Source: Erodium maritimum (lineage: Eukaryota > Streptophyta > Magnoliopsida > Geraniales > Geraniaceae). Taken from it: 64,000 nt of DNA. Both the position numbers and the translations under genes were made by a program. The stretch covers positions 51,542,336-51,606,335 of the forward strand of contig OY997592.1 in assembly GCA_963921825.1 (NCBI GenBank). Reading direction: 5' to 3'. Shown here piece after piece: positions 32,554-44,476 of this stretch (position 1 is its first letter; each line of letters begins with the position of its first letter). The notes beneath the pieces were generated by a model. The model was not told the DNA's origin, made no database searches, and saw only the letters and a program-made list of their open reading frames with translations.

Positions 32554-33700
32554 TATAGTTATGGGTTATATTTACACCCAACTGAGAAATCAAGGAATCA
32601 TATTCCAACAAGTTGTTGACGTTGGTGGTAGATCTTTCTTCTTCTACAAACCCGTTTGTTTACTCTACTAAACTCTTTCACAATAATATTATCGTCACTC
32701 CATGTCGTGGCACAAAGTCTTCATCAACGGGAAGGTCGTACGTAATAAGGAGGAGTACATGTAACACTGACATGTACACTGCTATGATTTGTGTCCCCTT
32801 CTATTGCATTGATGGCATCTCTGTATTCCATACAGATCACTTGACTCTCTCTTGGATGGAGTGCCTAGGGTTTCGCCCGACTCACTCTATGATGAAAGGA
32901 ACGATTTTTGTCCTAAACAAGCAGGCAAGGTCTGCTATGCTGACTCGCCAGGCCCAATGAGGCACATACGGAGAAGCGGAACAACAAGGAGGAGAAGTGA
33001 CCTGCCCCCATCACGATTGGATGTCGTTAATCGTCTTTCGCCACAACTTCATGGGCTTCTTGGCCAGCTAGCACGCTCACCTCATCACGACATGAGGTGC
33101 CAGGAGTTCACTACTCTTTCAAGCAAGTTAGCACAGACTGAGTCGAGACATGGAGTGTTGTCTTCCCATTTATAGTCGAGCTTGTGGAACCGACGTTTAT
33201 GTTACCGCATCTGGACGATAGGTCTACCCAGACATTAATCTGGTTTGTTTCCTTTCTAGTTATTTTTTAACCAAGTGAATTCCATTAATTTTTCCAATCA
33301 ATAGTTTACATAAACTAGGTCAAGGACCTTGGGTTCCAGAATATTTTCGGGACTCCCGTACGTGATCCGGTGCTCTTGGACTTGTAGAAACTATCTAATT
33401 TCCATCTTAGACAACCATAAATAACTCCAACGTCCTACCATCAAAACAACATAAATCCAAAACAGACAAAACAACAGAATTGCAGTAACAAATTAAGTAG
33501 AGAAAAAAATACTATGGCACTTCCTTACTTTTCTAAAACTCATAGCTTTTATGGTGGAGCGTTCTGATATTGTCGACCTTTAGTCTTGATTCATCGGGGT
33601 AATATGACCTAGGGTGTCGTAGAACGATACTCCATCTTACCGTCCCGCCCCCAGATCCTAAACCCATTGGCCATATAGTTCCAAATCTTCTTTAGTGGGA
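32554..33700. other. Intergenic DNA without recognised features
   Basis: Open stretches up to 115 codons at 32613-33175 show no motif and are most likely chance frames. Confidence 0.4.
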
Positions 33701-34540
33701 CCCGGCTGACCCCAATAATGGGTGGTAGTGAAGGATCGAAGAGGAGAACGGTCTTGAGGGACCCTCGGGGAGCACTAGAAGCATCAAAAGGAGGCGATGC
33801 AACAACAATAGGTGGTAGTAGTGGTCAAGCGGTTTGGTGGTGCACCGGTGGGGTGGAAGCCGGAGAGGAAAACCTTGGGGGTGGCAGCGGCGGCTCTCCG
33901 CTCAGAGGGTTGGGATTCAGTGGTAGAGCAGGTGGAGAGGGCGACATCGGCAGTAGAAGACGAGGTCATGGTGACTAAATACAGCGATGACGATGACTGG
34001 AAAGAGGATATGGAAAGGGAAAACCCTGAAAACTCTAAAAAGAGTTTGCAGTCTCTTTGACTCAACTTTTAAGTTTGATATTTCTACAGCTAAACTATAC
34101 GTTTTCACAATCACACAATACACGAACCAAGAGAAAGTTTCGATATGCATCTGTTTCCTTCCTAGTTAAGGGTTTGGATATATATTGTATGATAAAATCA
34201 ATAAGAGTCCTTGTTTATGCTAAAAGAAATTGTCTCGGTCTTATTCTCATAGAGAATCAAGATATTCATACCTAATCGATAGTCTATCACGAGCCCGTTG
34301 GTCTGTTCAAAGTCACAATCTTGGACTAAAGAATTTGTCAATAGGAATCGAACCGCTTGATTCAGGTTCCTGATCTTGTTATAGAAGTCGCTGATCTCGT
34401 ATCTAATGGGATATTTTGCAATACGGCCATATGCACTTAGTTATTTCGGTCCCTAGATCTCATTTGCGAATCTACATCTTTATCCTTCATTAAAAGAGAA
34501 TAATTTTTCCCTCTATCCGAATTTCAAATTCAAATCAGAT
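33701..34540. other. Unclassified GC-richer segment
   Basis: 33718-34060 has overlapping open frames on both strands with low-complexity Gly/Ser composition and no domain. I cannot support a gene. Confidence 0.35.
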
Positions 34541-34645
34541 CTTCTTCTTCTTCTTCTTCTTCTTCTTCTTCTTCTTCTTCTTCTTCTTCTTCTTCTTCTT
34601 CTTCTTCTTCTTCTTCTTCTTCTTCTTCTTCTTCTTCTTCTTCTT
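34541..34645. repeat. (CTT)35 microsatellite
   Basis: An uninterrupted cttctt run of about 105 bases. Confidence 0.95.
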
Positions 34646-34659
34646 TGTGAAGGCTTTAA

Positions 34660-35060
34660 TCTTGATCAATACCTACGCTCTAAACTCGAAGCTCTAAGCT
34701 CGACCTATATCTATACCTACGCTCCAAACTCGAAGCTCCAAGCTCCAAGCTTCGACTTACACCTTCTTCTTCTCCACTAAGCAAGGGGCTAAAATTTCAA
34801 CCCGAGATTCGTATTCCCAGTATCCTTCTTCGTCTCCACCAAGTTATGGGCTGAAATTTCACCTGAGATTCGTATTCCTAGTATTCTTCTTCTTCTCCAC
34901 CAAGCCATAGGATGAAATTTGAACATGAGATTTGTATTCCCAACATTTGGATGAATTTTCACAACTTGGGATTCGTTATTTTCCAATGTTGGGATTAAAA
35001 TTCCCCAACCTAAGATTTGTTATTCCCAATATCAGTATGAATTTTTTTCCAACCTTGAAA
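34660..35060. repeat. Short diverged tandem repeats
   Basis: 34670-34755 repeats ctacgctc-aaactcgaagct. Units of about 65 bp then follow, each with ctccac-aag, tgaaattt and gagattcgtattcc, at about 34774, 34837 and 34897, decaying to the right. Confidence 0.7.
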
Positions 35061-35849
35061 TTTTCATGCAGGAATGGTATGTTTAATCCTTTATTTAAAG
35101 AGATAAATGAAGGAAGGGTAAAATTGTAAAATCGCCTAAAAAGATAAGCTAAGGGTAAAATCGGAAGATCACTATTAGAGAGGGTCATTTACCAAAAACT
35201 CAATTCGTACGTGTCATATATTTAATGAATTGGGAGCATAAGATCATATCGCAAAATAACCCCTCCAATTCTCTACAACATTTGTTCTCAATTCCAAATC
35301 CTATTCAGTAGAAATCGACTGCATACAATGTACAGTCCTTAGACCTTCCATAGTAGGGTCTCGTCGCCGTCGAATCAGCCATCGAAAGCGTCAGAAAATT
35401 TGCTTTTTCCCTTAGAATGGTCGAATCGGTGTCTATTGTCACGTTGAATCGGGGAAGCCTCTTTAGACGGTCTACGAATCTGTGGATACGTTTCGGCCCG
35501 CAAAATCAGACAAGTCCCGACGATTCAGCCACGTCGTCGAGTCAGCCGATTCGTTTGACCGAATTTATTGATTTTTTTTTTCAATTTCAGAAAAATATTT
35601 TCTATAAATACTCTACCTTTGTTTTAAAGATAATATCCCAACACAACAAAAATCATACGTTTTCTCTCCGCATATTGTATTCCCGTCTTTTCTTTATGGA
35701 TCATCGAGTAGTGAGGAGAAATGGACTACGCAATGTTACGTACAAGGACTCAAGAAGCGGAGAAAGAGATGTTAGAGTCTATACGGGCAAAGGTTAGGGA
35801 AGCAGAGGCACGTATGACGGCCCCCGTCCCGGGGAAGTAGAAAAGACAT
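35061..35849. other. Intergenic DNA, possible 5' region of the Harbinger relic
   Basis: A tataaata word at 35603 and an ATG at 35698 precede the transposase relic but the frame is broken. No other feature. Confidence 0.35.
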
Positions 35850-36314
35850 TATATTTTCAGAGATCGAAGCCATGCTCAAGACCGGTTTATGTCCGACTAC
35901 TTTGTAGCGACCCCGATGTACGATGAAAACAATGTTTCGTCAGCGTTTCAGAATGGCGCAATCTGTTTTCATGAAAATTGTAGATGCCGTGTCCGAGTAC
36001 GATGACTACTTCAAACAAAAAGTTGATGTCGTGGTCGACCTGGTTTCTCAACAATTCAAAAGTATACAACAACTATACGAATGTTCTGCTACGGTGCTTC
36101 TGCTGACAGCCTTAACGAGTATTTGAAAATGGCTGAGACAACGACCCTCGAGTGCATGCATCAGTTTTGCTTCGCCGTAATCAACGTCTTTGGTGAAACC
36201 TACCTCCGGGTCGTGCGATTCGAGTTGGTGCTCTTGCAAACCCGACATGAACTCGATCCAACGGTCACCGATACCGAGGTGTTCCTCGAGGCCAATTGGA
36301 TGTATCATTTGTAA
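35850..36314 (+). pseudogene. PIF/Harbinger transposase (ALP1-like) N-terminal fragment
   Basis: Across frame changes the plus strand reads DRFMSDYFVATPMYDE, FRQRFRMAQSVFMKIVDAV, YDDYFKQK, QQLYECSATVLLLTA, then GASADSLNEYLKMAETTTLE and VINVFGETYLR. This is the conserved N-terminal part of plant PIF/Harbinger nucleases. The DDE catalytic part is absent: the sequence degenerates after about 36230 and the Mutator-like element enters at 36315. At least three frameshifts. Domesticated ALP1-type genes are related, but this copy is plainly broken. Confidence 0.7.
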
Positions 36315-37848
36315 GAGGGATAATCTATTGAGAACCACTCTTAACATAGGAACCGTGAGAACCAATCCTAGCCACACACACTTAAGATCCAACATTCACC
36401 ATGATGCCACATCATCATCCCAATTCTACCCAAATTCACGTCACTTTCATCAATTCTCACACAAGCAAGGGCATAATTGTAATAACATGGTGCCATGTGG
36501 ACAAGTGTCCATTTTTTTTCTTCACCAATTCACTAATTTAATATTTCCCGTTTCGTTTGAACTCCGATTAACTTCAAACTTGCGCCAATATTTTTATTTT
36601 TTTCAAGGGCTTTAAATCAAGATCAGTCATGAATATATTTTGAAGCACGAAAATAAAAATTTATATCAAGGTGATAAAAATAATGTTGAGCGTTGATAAA
36701 TCTTCATTAATAAATGTTTTATATCGGAGTACCAAACTAGTGCTAAATGTTGATAAAAAAAAACATGTAATGAGGTGATAAAAATCATGTTCAATTTTGA
36801 TAATAAGTGTGATACACTAAAGTTTAACGTTGATAAAAAAACTTTTGATGGGGTGATAAAACACACGTAATTCAATGATAAATCTAGTGTTTAGTGTTGA
36901 TAAAACTAGTGTTCATAAAAAGCACGTGATGAGATGATAAAAATCATGATCAATTTTGGAGAATGGGGTGATAAAATCAGTGTGAAGTGTTGATAAACCC
37001 AGAGCAAAGTGTTGATAAAAATTACCCATATATAATTTCTTTAAAAACCAGCCCTGAAATAATTTTTCTCATGCTTAAAAAAAACATGTGACGGGGGTGA
37101 TAAAACACGCGTATTTTGAATGATAAACCTATTTTTTAGTGTTGATAAAACTAGTGTTCATAAAAAGCACGCGATGGGGTGATAAAACCATGATCAGTTT
37201 TGGAAAATGAGGTGATAAAACCAGTGTAAAGTGTTGATAACACCAGTGTAAAGTGTTGATAAACCCATAGCAAAGTGTTGATAAAAATTGCCCAGATATA
37301 ATTTCTTTAAAAACCAGCCCTGGAATAAAAAAATTTCGTGCTTCAAAAAAAACATGGGATGGGGGTGATAAAACACACGTAATTGAATGATATACCTAGT
37401 GTTTAGTGTTGATAAAACTAGTTTTCATAAAAAGCACACGATGAGGTGATAAAATCATGATCAGTTTTGGAAAATAAGGTGATACCAGTGTAAAGTGTTG
37501 ATAAAACCAATGTAAAAGTGTTGATAAATCCAGAGCAAAGTGTTGATAAAAATTATCCAGATTTTTTTAAAAAAAAAATATCAACCCCGAAAAAAAAAAT
37601 CCGTGCTTCAAAATATATTCATGACTGATCTTGATAGAAAGTCCTTAAAAAACAAAACTAATGGCGTAAGTTTGAAGCCAAACGGAGTTCAAACGAAGCG
37701 GGAAAAATTAAATAAGTGAATTGATTAAAAAAAATAATATGATGTTTTACTAAAAAGCCCATCTCATCCATCAATTCTTAAAATGGATGACTTAGATTGG
37801 TTCTCGTGGTTTCCACGTTAAAACATGGTTCTCACCAGATTTCTTCTC
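36315..37848. mobile_element. Mutator-like foldback element, copy 2 (inverted relative to copy 1)
   Basis: A perfect 10-bp direct repeat tcatttgtaa at 36305-36314 and 37849-37858. Its left arm matches the complement of the right arm of copy 1 (gagaaccactcttaacatagg against cctatgttaagagtgg), so the two lie in opposite orientations 3.8 kb apart. The core reads gtgttgataaa-type words, the complement of the copy 1 array, with three longer units delimited at about 37063, 37337 and 37600 by cgtgcttcaaaa-type words. 1534 bp, no ORF. Confidence 0.85.
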
Positions 37849-37858
37849 TCATTTGTAA

Positions 37859-39341
37859 TTCCTGATTAAATTAGACTTTTTATAATAATTCGGGGAGCAT
37901 TTATATAAGTATTTCAAATTAATAAAGAAATAATTTAGAAAGTACAAAAATACGGAATAGAAGAGGCTCGTTGGTTTGGTATGGTTGTCAGCATCTGCTA
38001 GTCCACGCCAACTCTGGGAGCTGCAGAACGAAATCACAATCAGAGCAAGCACCATCAGAGTTCACATGGACCACACTCTCTCCCCATCCCTTTCCTTGTC
38101 TTCTTCAACTTCCCCTAAACAATTCCTAATTACTCCACTCACTATTCGCAATTTGCAATTTGCAATTTGCAATTTGCAACGGAGAAGAAGAAGAAGAAGC
38201 TTTGTCCCGTTGCAGAAGCGCCGATTGATGATCTGGGTGCTATTTAACGGCCTTTCAGCCACCTAACAGCCGTATTAAATCTCCATTATTGTCTCTCAAG
38301 CCATTCCTTCAACTTCAAGTATATCCCCTTTTTATAAGCTCTACTTGACTGTTTTGTGTTCGTATATATGTATATACTTTTGTATACGTGCATGTAAGGC
38401 TAGTGGGTGTGGCATGAGTTGTGTGCTTTCGAGCGCGTTGTTGACTGGTTGTTGATCGTTTCTACAGCTCGATTTCTTTGAATTTGTGCATTCTGTGACT
38501 TGGGTCATTTTATTCACGTGTTTAATTTTAGTGGGTTTTTTATTCTCATTGAGGAATTGGGGTCTGGGAGAATTTATGATACTGAGTGTTAGGTTGATTG
38601 TGAAGACCAGACTTTCTTCTCTGCATGTGGTGCTTTGAGAGGTGGGGTTGTGGAAATCTGATTGGTTTTTGAGTTCAATGGTGTTTTCAGCTCTATATGG
38701 ATCTTGGCTGAGGTGGGTTTTTGAGATTTCATTCAAATTTGCTTCATTTGGAGTTTTCTTTATGAGCATTCTTTTCATTTCCATGGAGATCTCAAGTAAA
38801 AGATTTATTTTTCATTTTTTAGACTTTTGAATTCAAGCTCTATTTTAAATTGGGTTTAAATCATTTTGGGTGTGGTTATGAGATATTAATTAGACCCTAC
38901 ATCCAGCTTTGTGGGTGAACCTGTCGTTGTATAGCATGGGGCATTGGATTTACTGGTTCCTCCTCCATAAGCTAAAAGTTAGTGCTTATTTTTTAAGTTG
39001 CCGTCTTGCTTTATGGTATTGAAGTATTTGGATATGCTTTTTGAGTTTTCTTAACTGCATAAAGTAGTTGACAATTAGGTAGGATTGTCGAGATTTTACT
39101 ATTGAGATTTTTCTTTCTTATGGCTTGGACTGGGAATTGAGGCACAATTTTCTCTTGGACTGTTAGATTTGTTTGAATGTAGTGCAAGGCTTTTGAGCAT
39201 CATTGCAACTCCACTTTAAGTTAGGTGTATGTGTATGCAATGACCTATTTTGGTTTCTGAGGCTTACAGTGTCATTTGCATTTCAGAAGTGTGTTTACTC
39301 AAAAGTAGAAGAAGGCTGAATCCTTGTCTCAATTCTCAAGA
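37859..39341 (+). promoter_or_regulatory. CIPK3: CIPK3 promoter and 5' UTR region with probable 5' UTR intron
   Basis: Upstream of the start codon, 38148-38180 holds four gcaattt units followed by a GAA run to 38200, typical of plant 5' UTRs. A possible 5' UTR intron runs from gtatat at 38319 (or gtaagg at 38395) to the acceptor tgcatttcag ending at 39286, leaving a 55-base leader before ATG 39342. No TATA box is convincing. Inferred without transcript data. Confidence 0.5.
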
Positions 39342-42300
39342 ATGAATCAACCTAAAATTAAACGTCGAGTTGGTATATATGAGGTAGGAAGGACAATTGG
39401 TGAGGGAACATTTGCAAAGGTGAAGTTTGCAAGAAATTCTGAGACTGGTGAGCCTGTGGCTCTGAAAATTCTTGACAAAGAGAAGGTTCTCAAACACAAG
39501 ATGGCCGAACAGGTCTGTCTTGTCGTATCATTGTGCTTGCACTTTTCTTTTTTTTCCTTCATATGTATGAATATGGTTATATACATTAATACATATAACT
39601 ATATTTTATTTTATTTTGATCAGCAATATATTTGATTATATTATATTTCATAGGAATAGGATTAGGTTGTTTACATCTGTTTTCTCAACTCTCCTACAGA
39701 TCAAGCGGGAGATAGCAACAATGAAGTTAATAAAGCATCCAAATGTTGTTCAGTTATATGAGGTCTCTCTCTCATTTTTTTTGTACGCTTATGTTTCGGT
39801 GACAATAACTATATAGTTTCCATAGAATGATGTTTTGAACTGCAATCTTTGCATTTTAGATAGATTGGTTTTTCTTTTCTTTTTATCCAGCTCCATCGAA
39901 TCCCTGATTTCACTGAAGCTAGTTATTTTGTCCAATTAATATGGCTGGATTTGGATTTATGTCCCTTTTGAAAGTAGGGAGATACTATATCTCATCGCCT
40001 ACTAGGAGAATACAACTCCATCCAGCAATATTAGTAACTGTCTGTGACTAGACTATGATGGATTTCTTTACGTTATTTATTTTTCAGGTCATGGGCAGCA
40101 AGACAAAGATATTTATTGTGCTAGAGTTTGTTACTGGAGGAGAACTATTTGACAACATTGTAAGCCAGTGAATTACCCTCTCTCATTAAATACAAATTAA
40201 TAAAGAAGTTATTACCGTGATTTCTACATATTGGGCACTAAAAATATATGTTACCCACAATGTCAATGTCATGTTGGCATGTTGCTCTTTTATATTATTA
40301 TTCTTAGCATGATTTTGACTGTATTTGCAAATAAATTTTAAATAATTATCAAGGTAAACCATGGGAGAATGAAAGAAGATGAAGCACGAAGATATTTCCA
40401 GCAGCTTATAAATGTAGTTGATTATTGCCACAGCAGGGGTGTATACCATAGAGATTTGAAGGTTACTAGCATCATCCAATCATGTTTTCATTTGGTTATT
40501 TTGCACGAAAAATGTTATCCACTGTCTATTTGACTTGATTTTTTTTTCAGCCAGAAAATTTACTTCTAGATGCTAATGGGAACCTCAAAGTTTCTGATTT
40601 CGGACTGAGTGCATTGTCACAACAAGTTAGGGTAATCATCTCATTATGAATCCTTAATCATCTCAATAGTCATGTATGGCATTAAGATGAAGTCTATATC
40701 ATAGTTGTGAATCAGTAATTAGTTAGTGTTCCAATACAATGGGACGACATAGTCAGGAGAGGCTCCTCCCTCTATCTTGGGACTTAATAATAAGTTTTTA
40801 AATTCTGGGTACATTATTTTATATTGCTTTGATCTCTTCTTGAAGGTTTAAGATTTGTGTTTTGATGTTTGTCCAGGACGATGGCCTCCTTCATACTACC
40901 TGTGGAACACCAAACTATGTTGCCCCAGAGGTACAATTGGCTTATTTAGCCTACAAGTTCATGTTCCATGTTTAAAGTAATTGGGTAATAATGTAGTGGT
41001 TGTGCTGTATAGGTCCTTAATGATAAAGGGTATGATGGAGCAACAGCAGACATGTGGTCATGTGGAGTGATACTGTTTGTACTTGTTGCAGGTTACTTGC
41101 CTTTTGATGATTCTAATCTTATGAACCTGTATAAGAAAGTGAGCACTTCATAAGATTCGAGACACAGTTTTATACGTGTTTGTGTATCTTCTGTTTATTA
41201 CTTTAACTCTGTATGCACAGGTCTCAGCTTCTGAATTTACTTGTCCCCCTTGGCTCTCATTCAGTGCCATGAAGCTCATAACTAGAATTTTGGATCCCAA
41301 CCCTATGACTGTAAGTTATTTTCCTTCATTCACAGTCGCAAGTTATCATAATTAGTATTTGCTAAACTAAGACAAGGAAAGTTATGTTCTGAATTGTATT
41401 GCAGCGTATCACGATACAAGAAATGTTGGAGGATGAATGGTTTAAGAAAGATTATAAGCCTCCTGTTTTCGAGGAGAAAGCCTATGCCAGCTTGGATGAT
41501 GTAGAAGCTGTTTTTAAGGACTCTAAAGTATAGTATTAGTAGATGATAGCTAAGTATGTTATTAGTAGTGCATTGATTAGGGGTAGTGATAAATATGTTG
41601 TTGTTGATGTTGTGGCAGGAACACCATGTGACAGAGAAAAAAGAAGAGCAGCCAGCAGCTATGAATGCATTTGAGTTAATCTCCATGTCAAAAGGGTTAA
41701 ACCTTAGTAATTTGTTTGGTGTGGAAGAGGTTCATTTTATAGTATATATTTGATATCTTTGCTCTATATCATTCTTCGTGGTTTTCTGATGATAATTTAT
41801 GGTGTAGGGATTCAAGAGAGAAACAAGATTCACATCGAAACACTCAGCTAATGAGATAATCAACAAGATCGAAGAAGCAGCGAAGCCTCTTGGTTATGAC
41901 GTTGAGAAGAAAAATTACAAGGTGAGTGGAAGGCTATAGACATGTTCTATGAGAATATAACAAGCTCATTAAGGGGTTGTTATTATTTTTTTACCAGATG
42001 AGGCTTGAAAATGTGAAAGCTGGGAGAAAAGGGAAACTGAATATTGCGACAGAGGTAGGTATCTTTATTGAAGTATTGTACTTACTAGAAAGTAGGAAGG
42101 GATGTCTATATATTGTAGTAGTTACATTTGATGTATTTTTATCAGATTTTTCAAGTGGCACCTTCTTTGCATATGGTGGAGCTGCGAAAAGCAAAAGGGG
42201 ACACACTGGAGTTCCATAAGGTAACCTATTGGTTATATTTTGAGGAGAGAAAAAATTCAAAGCTTTAAATTTGCTTAAGCCCAGCAAAGGCTTAACCATT

Positions 42301-42611
42301 GTAGATGCTTGGCTCGGGAACCCTTAAGTCAAGCAGCTTAAGGCTTTGCTTGGCTTAACCATTGTGGATGTTCTAAGATGATCTTATAAATCTATATATA
42401 CAAAATGGACATCTAGTCTTGTTTCAAGTCAAGGGTTTGTGAACAAATGATATGGTGCATGGTTGCTATAAATGTGGAATTTCCTTATTATCTATCGTAT
42501 CAGTCTTCTGAGAGCAGGTGTTTATAACTTGTGCAGTTCTATAAGAGCCTTTCGACGAGCCTCGAGGATGTTGTCTGGAAAACAGAGGAAGACATGCAGG
42601 GAATCAAATGA
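39342..42611 (+). CDS. CIPK3: CBL-interacting protein kinase 3 (CIPK3-type)
   Basis: A Ser/Thr kinase activated by calcineurin B-like calcium sensors, acting in calcium-dependent stress and ion signalling. Coding exons: 39342-39512, 39700-39762, 40088-40159, 40354-40461, 40551-40631, 40877-40930, 41013-41138, 41221-41310, 41405-41527, 41619-41729, 41808-41921, 41998-42054, 42146-42220, 42537-42611. All introns are GT-AG in phase 0, and the exons join into 439 aa. Kinase domain about residues 13-268: glycine loop [11 protein letters not shown] lysine K42, HRD 134-136, DFG 154-156, APE 181-183. The regulatory tail has the CBL-binding NAF motif at N312-F314 (MNAFELIS) and a PPI-like region (about 345-375). 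No truncation or lost key residue. The high similarity I recall to Arabidopsis CIPK3, against CIPK9/23/24, and the intron-rich structure support the subtype. The last intron carries a MITE relic. It converges with the exonuclease gene at 44477. Confidence 0.96.
42273..42376. repeat. MITE relic in last CIPK3 intron
   Basis: Direct copies of ggcttaaccattgt-gatg at 42289 and 42352 and a terminal ggatgttctaag, the style of plant MITE ends. It does not disturb the splice sites. Confidence 0.5.
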
Positions 42612-43289
42612 GAACAGGGCATGCTTGGGAAGCACGAACGTTTTGTCTATCTCACCGACTTCCTTCTGTCTTTTTTCTGTGGAACTTGGTAGACAGTTTT
42701 ACTCTGAATGGTTTTGGATGGGGTGTGTTTTGTGTTTACCCTCCACAAAATGGTCTTTTATAATGTGATATACTCACTTGTAAATTTCCTTTTTTTTCTC
42801 TTCTTTATTCGGCTCTATGGGATTTCCTGGTCGCCTTCTTCCCAACAAAGTAGTCTCATAGAATGGTTATGTCTGCAGTGATGATTACTGAGATATCAGG
42901 CTGAAAATAGTTCATGGGTTCTCTTTGAAAGTGATTTCCATGGAAGATGGGATCAAGAAACTTTAGTATTGAGGCTTCTATTGCCATTGTATAACTGTAA
43001 ACTTGTAAGTAACACTTTGATGTATTCAACTTCTTGTTATTCAGAATATGAGATCAGCATTAGTATGCTCTCTCCTCTTTTATCTTCCAATTTCATCTCT
43101 TTTATCATATGTAAACCTCATTACTTGAGTGTGGATCTTTTCTTTGTAAACCATCAAGAGTCTAGACTTACTCCAACCTCAAAACCTAAAGTTGTGCCTC
43201 AACATGTTTTTCAAGGATCACTAAATCCACATTCTTCCAATTTGTAACACTATGACAAGATGCACTAGGAAATAAACCAAAAAAAAAAT
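42612..43289 (+). other. CIPK3 3' UTR and intergenic DNA
   Basis: 3' UTR sequence of CIPK3 is expected here, but I see no clear poly(A) signal close to the stop. No other gene. Confidence 0.45.
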
Positions 43290-43319
43290 TCTAGAGAGAA
43301 GTGAGCACTTCTCTCTAGA
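43290..43319. repeat. Perfect hairpin, 14-bp arms
   Basis: tctagagagaagtg, a two-base loop ag, then cacttctctctaga. Confidence 0.85.
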
Positions 43320-44250
43320 AAACCGTACAATCCTCTTCTAAGTCGTCTCCTCTGATCTGTGTTCTTCACTAGCGACGCCATGTTCCCGGTCATGGATGTC
43401 GCCGGTGGTCCTTCCCTCGTCCTTCCTTTCTTCTTTATCTTCTCCTTAGTCTAATCCTTTCTCTTTTCTCCCTTTTCCCCTTTTCTTCTTTACTCAGTTT
43501 TGGATCTGGAGTCGTAGATCGACCTCCCCTTACTTCTTTGAATTTCAGGTTTGTTTTCTCTTGGTTTTGTTTTTTATTTTTCCGTTCTCGGTCGGTGGAA
43601 GATCGGAGGGGTCTCTTACAAACTCGCCCTTAGGTTCACCGTCTGAGTGTTGGCTCCGGTGGGTTTCTGTAACGAAAGCTGAGCAGTGTTGGGTGAAATC
43701 TATCCTGGGTTCTAGTGGTTTTGGAAGGGCTCGTTTTCACCCTCAGTTCGTTTCGGTCGCTACGTCCTCGATTAGCCTTTCCTCCATCTTCCGATGATAA
43801 AGTTAGGGTAGTCCGGGGTTGACTTGTTCTTTGTTTGGTGCTGGCCACAGGGAGTTCCGTCAAGGCGCTCAATCAGAAGCTTGGACTCGTCTTTCGATTC
43901 TGGTGGTGTCCTCCACTACTCCTGGTGAGTTTACCTCTTCTCTCTTTTCTGTCCAGCTCTCCCCTCTCTCCCCTCGGTGAGTCGGTTGTGACTACCATGA
44001 TGGTGTGTTGGTCTTGTTGACCTAGCCGGTGTGGCCCCATTCTTAAGGAGAGACCGATGGGGGAGTTTGTGGGTTGTGGATTTGTCAAGAGTTTAGGTAG
44101 AGTTGCTGGCGTGGAGGATGCGGTGATGAGGCCGCTTTGTTTTTGAGGTGCTTGTTGACATGTTCGTGTTTGTTCTTGTGGGTTCTTCTCATGGCCTAGT
44201 TTTCAGTTTGAAAATTTGGCTTACTAATAAATTTTGCTGATCAAAAAAAT
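43290..44250 (+). mobile_element. Small retroposon between CIPK3 and the exonuclease gene
   Basis: A GC-rich 5' region (cgccatg, gtcgccggtggt) like 20700-20740, no coherent ORF, and a 3' end cttactaataaattttgctgatc followed by A7 at 44244-44250. It begins near a perfect 14-bp hairpin at 43290-43319. The TSD is not clear (agatgc on both sides is weak). Non-autonomous LINE-derived copy by inference. Confidence 0.55.
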
Positions 44251-44476
44251 ATAGATGCGGTCATTGGAAAGAAAAAAAAACATAATTTATAGTTTGCTTA
44301 GGACAAATCCAACATTTGTTTCCATTTCCATGGGTTGAAGCTTCAATCAACACACTATACTCCAGTTACAAAAATAGTGACTGAAAATGTAAGATGGCTC
44401 AACTGAAGTCAACGCAGTACATCAGAATTGATACCTCCCCATAAACTACAATCTCTGCTGACCTGCCTCATTTACA

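Noticed and set aside
33718-34060. Overlapping Gly/Ser-rich open frames
   Set aside because: No domain, open on both strands, low complexity; composition alone explains them.
36048-36395. 115-codon open frame on the minus strand
   Set aside because: It is antisense to the recognisable Harbinger transposase relic and extends into the foldback element; a shadow frame.
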